From: Epiperipatus broadwayi
Lineage: Eukaryota > Onychophora > Udeonychophora > Euonychophora > Peripatidae
Direction: 5' to 3'
Assembly: GCA_028023455.1 (NCBI GenBank)
Contig: JAQFVV010012405.1
Coordinates: 6,721,334-6,785,333, forward strand
Length of the DNA: 64,000 nucleotides
Shown: positions 57,410-64,000 of the stretch, piece by piece
How positions within the stretch are numbered: position 1 is the stretch's first letter
Layout of the letters: every line of letters begins with the position of its first letter
Position numbers and translations under genes: made by a program
The notes under the pieces: model-generated
What the model was told of the DNA's origin: nothing
The model's database searches: none
Seen by the model: the letters and a program-made list of their open reading frames with translations, nothing else

Positions 57410-58838
57410 CTCAATCTGTTGTCAAGGCAATCTCCTTTTAACAATAAAAATGCATATTTTGAATCCATGATACTAATTCCCCCTCCCCTCATAGTAAAGT
57501 TTTTTTCCCTGTAGTAAAGCATTATAAACAATTGCTTTTTATACAAGATTCTTGATTATTTATTTATTTAGCATGGTTTTTTGATAAGTGACAACAAAAT
57601 ATAAAGGAACCCATAGAGATTCCAAACAAAAGATAGGATCACTAGTGGCTTTATTAGCTCTTCAACTATGCCCATGTAGCCATAGATTCAGCAGTGATTA
57701 TCAATATGATTCACAGTAGTGATTCTCCACAATTACATGCATCAATGACTGATAAATTGTACAATGACTATGAATTGTCCTGAATCTGTTGATGAGATTC
57801 CAAATGAGTGTAGGAATATCAAATCCACCTGGTTTTATTGTATTTGGAAAAAGACATTTGTGAAGAATATCATAAGTATATCATTTTTTATGCCATAATA
57901 ATTTGATTATAGATTCTTATTGAACATTCAAACAGGGGATATTGATATGAGAAAAATTTAAGGTGGTGAAACTACCTCTTGAGTAGTAACAACCTGATCT
58001 TATAACAACTTTTTATATAGTTTGTGGAAGGTAACCTCAGAAAGATTTGGAGAATCAATTGCCCTCGATTTCTAAGGTAAACTTTATTCTACTGACAAGG
58101 GTCATATATCGTCTACAAATGCATGATCTAGATTTAAATCCAAATGAGATAAAGTTTTTTTCAAGTTCTAACAAGACTTAACATTCTTTTCCAAGTAGCT
58201 GGTCTATGTCTAATCCAGTTAATATGATATTTGTTGGCAAGCATACATTTGCTTATTTTTAAATGGAGACTAAAACAAATATGGATGACTATTCAAATCT
58301 TCATTGTCTTGCAAATGACAAAAATATTTATTAAAATTATTTCATCATGTTGAGATAATAAAAAGCAATTCATTGTAGACTTTTACTTTGCATTACCTTA
58401 GCTTATTTACTTTGTATTTATCATACTGCTTGTATCTTAGATTCCTCTCACTTCATTTGGATATTAAAATTTATGTAATAGTAGCAAATTTTATATGATA
58501 TTTAATCAATTTTAAATCTAATTTATTCTTTGACCACAATGACATTGGCTATTTTATTTTGTTTACAACAATTCTGCAGTGAATGGTATTGTTTTATTCA
58601 ATTGGTATAGATTTGTCTTTTCAATAATTTATTTTTAATGTCAATAAATAAATAATTTTTATATTTAGATATAAAGTATAAAAAGCAGTTAGGAAATACT
58701 TTAGTTTTAGTCATTCATTGCACAATGTAATAATTTGTTACATTTTGTTTGAAATGATGGAAGATATACTTTTATTTATTGTGATTTTTTTAGATTTAAA
58801 ATATAATATAATTTATTTCACAGTTATTTAATAAATAT
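57410..58838. other. Spacer, no gene recognised
   Basis: 57470-57500 has a short GC-richer run (CCCCCTCCCCTCATAG). No repeat shared with the rest was noticed. Confidence 0.4.
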
Positions 58839-59704
58839 AATCAAATAAAATGTTATAAAAACATATTTATAAACAACAAAACATAACACTTATATTAATT
58901 ATATAAAAAGCCTTTTTCGGCAAATTTATTTTTTGCCCTTTTCAAACATGTCTTCCAAAAATACTACGACTACATATACATAGCGACATCTATGTTAATA
59001 CATGATAAGTAAAAAATAAAAGACAAAAGAATAAAAGAAATATACAATTAGTATAAACAATTCATATAGAACAGCTGAAACTGAATTGGACAGCCTATAT
59101 TATCATATAACTTATACAACTCTACTATAATTTAAATCTTCATTTCGTAAAATGCATTCCAAAAAATCATCCACATCAGTTATCTATCCATTCTTTTTTC
59201 ATCAACCATTTATTATTCATTCCAATAGACGCTTTATATATATTCATACAATTAGTTTTATTATACATTATATTATGTATAAAAAAACTAATTGTATGAA
59301 TATATATAAAGCGTCTATTGGAATGAATAATAAATGGTTGATGAAAAAAGAATGGATAGATAACTGATGTGGATGATTTTTTGGAATGCATTTTACGAAA
59401 TGAAGATTTAAATTATAGTAGAGTTGTATAAGTTATATGATAATATAGGCTGTCCAATTCAGTTTCAGCTGTTCTATATGAATTGTTTATACTAATTGTA
59501 TATTTCTTTTATTCTTTTGTCTTTTATTTTTTACTTATCATGTATTAACATAGATGTCGCTATGTATATGTAGTCGTAGTATTTTTGGAAGACATGTTTG
59601 AAAAGGGCAAAAAATAAATTTGCCGAAAAAGGCTTTTTATATAATTAATATAAGTGTTATGTTTTGTTGTTTATAAATATGTTTTTATAACATTTTATTT
59701 GATT
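58839..59704. repeat. 866-bp near-perfect palindrome
   Basis: Left and right halves (433 bp each) are reverse complements with no spacer about the axis 59271.5. Reading outward from the axis I find mismatches only at 59269/59274 and 59260/59283, and the outer arms I compared match base for base. The same 71-codon frame therefore appears on both strands (59152-59367 plus, 59176-59391 minus). It contains MNIYKASI, which resembles MNIYKTSI in the PLE remnant at 14.6 kb, so the arm may derive from a retroelement end. No TSD or terminal motif. Confidence 0.9.
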
Positions 59705-60412
59705 TCGAAGGATTAGTACAACATAAAAAACGAAAAAGAAAAAGGTATTTTCCGTTTTCTTCTGTTTTTAAGTATTGTTAATAAATATAAAACATATTTC
59801 ATTTTTATAATTATTAATGTTTTTTTTTAAAGAATTAAACATGTTGGGGTGGAATTAATTTTCTATACTCCATTAGTAAAGGTTCAAAAATAAATATTCT
59901 TTTTATTTCTTAAACCCGAAAATTTTAAATTTTTTATTGTTTTAATAATTTTAAAATTATTTTAACTATTAATTATGATAGAAAATAATTTAATTTTGCT
60001 ACAAATTATTTATACTGAAGGCTACTTATATGATAAAATAAATCCTCTCATTATTTATATTTTGTTGACAACTTCCATAAATAGGTTGGTTTAAATTTAT
60101 AACTTTTTATTTTACTAAATCATTTTTTATTCTTTATTATATTTTCATAAATTTTGAATTTGTGAAAATATAATAAATAATTTATTTTTAATTGGATAAT
60201 TGCCACATTACTGATAATATATATATATGTAATAAATTACATATGTTTTAACTTAGTTTCTAAAATTCAAATACTTCAGATTATATAAAGCTAACAAATT
60301 TCTGTTTTAAATTTTAAATTCTACCTAAAATTATTTTTAAAAAATGACAAAACAATTTCCTATAATCAGTATGGAGGCATTCCTTTTTCAACTATTTACA
60401 ACTTGCTACAGT
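59705..60412. other. AT-rich spacer
   Basis: A small hairpin at about 60128-60172 (TTATTATATTTTCATAAATT / AATTTGTGAAAATATAATAAA). Otherwise nothing recognised. Confidence 0.45.
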
Positions 60413-60543
60413 ACAATAGTGATTTTTTTTAAGTGCCATAGCATCGGCCGGGATGCAAATCTGCAACCCGGGCAACTGCCTGCTAGTGCAAGGCAGTCGC
60501 GCTGACCTCTTGACCACTAATGCAAGACAATAGTGATTTTTTT
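60413..60543 (-). mobile_element. tRNA-derived SINE with 17-bp TSD
   Basis: The SINE is 60430-60526 on the minus strand: TTGCATTAGTGGTCAAGAGG, GGTTGCAGATTTGCATCCC as a decayed B box, GATGCTATGGCACTT, A-tail. ACAATAGTGATTTTTTT flanks it at 60413-60429 and 60527-60543. Confidence 0.9.
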
Positions 60544-61089
60544 AGTTATCTTTTTCTAGAAGTAAATATTTTTAATACAATCTGAATCCAATCACAGTAT
60601 TTTTTTCAAAAAATTATTTATTACACACATATTTTTGTAAAAAATAATTATAAATATTTAAACAAACATTGGAAAAAAATGTTTTTATTTTTAAAAATCT
60701 AAAAAAGCATGAAAATTAATCAAAAGCTCTTACAAGGGTTCTTTGATCTAAGAGCAAAAAAATTTCCAGTCAGCAGAATTGTCCACTTATTTGTAGTCCT
60801 TCTGACATTTTTATTAAATTAACAAGTATTATTTTAGTTGCAATTTTTGATGTCAAGTGAATACAAAATTGATAAATAAGCACTAAAAATAGCCCAAATA
60901 AAAGAGAATTAAAACCAAAATGATTAAAGTATTTTAAAAGTATCTGAAAAGCTTATGGTAGTGTCACAGAAAAAGTTAAACATATATTTTAGCTCAACTT
61001 AATTGCATTAAATAGGCATTATTAATGTTAATACACTTACATATTTTGAATTAAATATTTTCACAAATTGTTACTTTAATAAATAATAG

Positions 61090-61250
61090 ATATGATGAGA
61101 TAATATCAATGTAAATAGAAATAACCTTTAACATTTAATATTGCCAAGAAATTACCAATTACTACTAACTGACAATTCCTGAGGCAAAATCAGTTTTTCA
61201 TAAACCCTATAATAGCTCTTTCGTTTTGAGTTTTTTGTTGAAGTAAAAGG
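61090..61250 (+). repeat. Family G fragment
   Basis: GAGATAATATCAATGTAAAT through CCAAGAAATTACCAATTACT is homologous to 9379-9458 (plus) and 10236-10325 (minus). All three lie within a few hundred bases of GIY-YIG remnants, so this may be a PLE terminal region. Confidence 0.6.
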
Positions 61251-61319
61251 GATCCTTTTTTACTTCAAATCCAAGGTCTTATATATTTATACACACAAAA
61301 ATGTCACCATTTTAAACAC

Positions 61320-61345
61320 ACACACATATATATATATATATATTG
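61320..61345. repeat. (CA)/(TA) microsatellite
   Basis: ACACACACACATATATATAT-type tract. Confidence 0.85.
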
Positions 61346-61429
61346 TGCGACTACATTTTGACACTGCCCATAATTTTACAATTACAAAAATAAGTTGACC
61401 AGACAAGGGCATCACTAAGCATATAATCT

Positions 61430-61705
61430 AGAACCATGATAGAAATTGGAAATGTAAATTTAATTTTGATACTAAAAGAATTAAGATTTTAAATCAAGAA
61501 AGAAGTAATGAAAAAAGAAAAATCAATGAGGCAATTTTTATTAATCGTTATAAAAATACAATAATAAACAGACAATCAGTGCATATTAAGATTAGTGAAT
61601 TATGGGATATGTAAATCAACATGTATATTTCAATTACACATGCTGGTCATTTATTTGGTTACATGCTACATATATGTATATATACACTGTCTGTTTTTAA
61701 AATGT
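61430..61705 (+). pseudogene. GIY-YIG C-terminal remnant with PLE 3' region
   Basis: The plus strand reads DRNWKCKFNFDTKRIKILNQ, then ERSNEKRKINEAIFINRYKN and TIINRQSVHIKISELWDM without a stop over about 58 codons, the best-preserved of the three copies (see 10500 and 11095). The following ACATGCTGGTCATTTATTTGG matches 7985-8062. Confidence 0.65.
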
Positions 61706-63006
61706 GATCCAAGTTATTTAACAAGTATTCTTTTCTCAAGGAAACGTGCCGTCACTTACCCTACATATGACAGAAGACTCAGTTGACTATGGCAACCCTC
61801 ATCAAGTAGGAGTGAGACTAGAGTGGCTTACTAATAAGAGTATTACAAATAGTGACACCCAAAACCTCTCTTTCTAACATTAAATAATATATTCTAAATC
61901 TTAATGGACAGTGTAAGTGTCCATTGTTTGCTTACAGCCATCGGGGCATCCATTTCTTTCTAACACCAGGTTCTGCCATAAGGTTCTTCTGTTAACTTAT
62001 GGATGGACTTGTTAACTAAAGTTTTATCCCTTCCTGTTTTAGCTTTTTAGATTGAGCAGTTAATATTCATTCTCATATACATATTTGAAATATAATAAGA
62101 GGATTATATTAACAAAACAAAATTTTAGATTAATAAAAATTAGTAACTTAGTGTAAATAACCCTTAGTAAAAAAATCCTCTCTATTATTGAAACTTTTTT
62201 TTTTACAATTAAGTGACTGGATTCTATTTCTCTGTTACACAAGATGAAATAAAAGTTCAGTAAGCAATAGTTCATAGTTACACTGATCGATCAGAGGTTC
62301 AACTTACTCCAGGTAAGTGAAGTTCTTATATGCTGGGGTGAATCCTGTGTGTTGTCCATTGGCTTTTCTTGATGTCATTGGCTAGCTGGTTAAACTTCCT
62401 CCTGTCTGTGGTTGACGATCACTTGGGTGGCTCCAGGTGAGTCAGGGAGACAAATTTCCCAAAGGAAAGTTACTTAGATGTTCTCTTTAGTTGGAGAAAA
62501 TTTTTTTGCCATTGTTTAACAATATTTTCTGGAAACAGTTCTGGATATACAATACACTTTTAGCAAAATGGTCCAGACTGCCTGAACAATAGAGAACTCT
62601 GCAATTTATACATTTAGGGTCCTTTCAAGAACTGGATTCACACTTTTAATTTATTTTTAGCTATATTTCAACACTCCAATTTTTGTCCTTTTTTGGTCAT
62701 ATTTTCCTTCTAATTAGTAGAAAAATTCTAGATCAATTAGCGTAATAGATAATGAAATACTTTTACTAAAAATTTATACTTTCCCCCTTTCCCCTACCCT
62801 TCTCTTTCCAAGAATTAGAATTAAGACAAAAAAACCTTTATCACATAAAATCTCAAAATTCGATTTTAACTAAATAATTAAACTGAAGGAATGCTGATTC
62901 CTTCAAGATAAATAATAAAAAAAAAGCTTTTAAAATAATATTTCAAAAAAATGTTATTTTAAACTAATATATATATGTGCTTTTAATAATATATATATAT
63001 ATATAT
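61706..63006. other. Spacer, no gene recognised
   Basis: 61740-62000 and 62280-62480 have more balanced composition (for example CTGGGGTGAATCCTGTGTG and TGGCTCCAGGTGAGTCAGGG), but no open frame or recognisable exon. A (TA) tract ends at 63003. Confidence 0.4.
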
Positions 63007-64000
63007 TGTGACAGTCAGTTTTAAATGACTGCCACAAAGATGGCTGCAAGCATAGTTGCAGCCCAAACAAATGTACATATTATAATAAAAGGAGTGGTCT
63101 GTACATATTATAATAAAAGGAGTGGTCTGTGCAGGTATATTTTCTCTCTTGCTTACACACACAATATATTGTAAATAAATAGGATGAATGGTGATAATAC
63201 GCTTATAAATAAACAAATGCAGAGACCACATGTAAATATGTATTTTGCTGTTAATAAATGCTATATATTTTTTTTGTTTATGATATGAATAAATATGGCA
63301 GGGGATTAAAGAAATGATTGTGAGAAACCGAAATGTATTCGCAAGTAACCTATCAGTAAACATGTTTTATTTTGATTTTTTGATTTTATTTCAGATTCTC
63401 AAATGTTGTATTTTTTTTCTGTTGCTTGCTGAATATTCTTTTTGGAAAACTTAAAAGCAATTTTTATGTGACAACAAGTATACAGTTTTATAATTTTTTT
63501 TAGAACTTAATGTTCATGACCGCAGGCAAGCCAATGACCTCTTTCTTTTATTGTATAATGTTTTTGGAAAAAAATGTAGAAATTGTATCTGTGGTCATTC
63601 GGCTTGACACCTACTCAAAATTATTTAATTAAATAAATGTGATTTTATTTTAGTGTTTAAAGAAATCAAGGGATTGGAATTTAAATGGTCTGTGGAATTC
63701 TGAAATTAATTAAAAGATAAAGTTATCGTAAGACAAATTTTTTTCCAAGCAGATAGCTAAAATTAAATCCATTGTTTGGACTTAAGTAATTAAAAACAGG
63801 GATTAATAATTTAATTAAAAAACAGAAATGTAAAAGTAATAACTTGTGGAGGGGATGAGAGCATACACCGTGTAATGGGGGGAATATATAAAGGCTGGTC
63901 AGGTGAAATGGAATTAGTTAGCTGGGTTATATTAGTTGATACTCACGGGCACTCTTACCCATTCTCTGGTAGTTAGCAATATAGTTTTCGAAGTGGACGG
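63007..64000 (+). mobile_element. Possible 5' part of an LTR (truncated by window end)
   Basis: It starts TGTGACAGTCAGTTTTAAAT, beginning with TG as LTRs do and forming a hairpin with TGACTGCCAC. A 28-bp direct repeat (GTACATATTATAATAAAAGG...) occurs at 63073-63100 and 63101-63128, like U3 enhancer repeats. A TATA box TATATAAA is at 63885-63892, and the composition becomes GC-richer after it. No retroviral-type coding is inside the window, so this remains a guess; it could equally be a host promoter. The 126-codon minus frame here is chance. Confidence 0.3.
63885..63892 (+). promoter_or_regulatory. TATA box
   Basis: GGGGGGAATATATAAAGGC, in a locally GC-richer stretch to the end of the window. 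Initiation would be expected near 63915-63920. Confidence 0.35.

Noticed and set aside
57208-57546. 112-codon minus-strand open frame
   Set aside because: It overlaps the non-coding family C element and its flanks; the frame is not conserved in C1, C2 or C4.
59152-59391. 71-codon frames on both strands
   Set aside because: They are the same sequence seen twice because of the palindrome; a short match (MNIYK) to a PLE remnant suggests a retroelement fragment, not a gene.
62983-63363. 126-codon minus-strand open frame, the longest in the window
   Set aside because: It crosses a TA microsatellite and a 28-bp tandem repeat, has no recognisable domain, and its residues follow base composition.

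Overview
This is an AT-rich (about one quarter G+C by eye), gene-poor stretch of a eukaryotic, almost certainly invertebrate animal, nuclear genome. Evidence for this: no bacterial-type coding anywhere, tRNA-derived SINEs with A and B boxes and target-site duplications (TSDs), decayed LINE and Penelope-like retroelement coding sequence, many microsatellites, and eukaryotic promoter and splice signals. I cannot fix the species. No complete host protein-coding gene is visible. The longest open frames (60-126 codons) are mostly chance or lie inside repeats.

Layout. 0-9 kb: short dispersed repeats (families A, B, D), LINE tails and a 344-bp tandem duplication carrying a SINE. 9-15 kb: fragments of Penelope-like elements (PLEs), one as a large inverted pair. 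17.8 kb: a weak candidate host exon. 20-23.6 kb: a tandem family A array, then an approximately 1.9-kb terminal-inverted-repeat element packed with satellite-like repeats. 24-27.6 kb: a LINE tail followed by a broken PLE with reverse transcriptase and GIY-YIG endonuclease. 27.6-31 kb: a repeat-poor stretch containing heat-shock-element/TATA promoter signals on the minus strand at about 30.5 kb. 34-42 kb: fold-back repeats, including a tRNA-headed family (F) with 13-14 bp TSDs. 43-54 kb: LINE fragments, mostly minus strand, interleaved with family C elements. 57 kb: another family C insertion. 58.8-59.7 kb: an almost perfect 866-bp palindrome. 63.0-64 kb: a possible LTR running off the end.

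Most interesting content: two unrelated short repeat families (A and C) carry hammerhead self-cleaving ribozyme motifs with the expected core, stem II, minimal stem III, cleavage nucleotide and stem I with an internal loop. Family C copies vary by compensatory changes in stem II, are 123-356 bp long, and four of them have clear 13-15 bp TSDs. Family A occurs as head-to-tail pairs with ribozymes 370 and 477 nt apart. This is the architecture of retrozymes, small non-autonomous retroelements expected to make self-cleaved or circular RNA. PLE and LINE remnants in the same window are plausible sources of the enzymes. A second theme is that a very large share of the repeats are inverted (fold-back) dimers, with at least a dozen cases, suggesting a shared mechanism.
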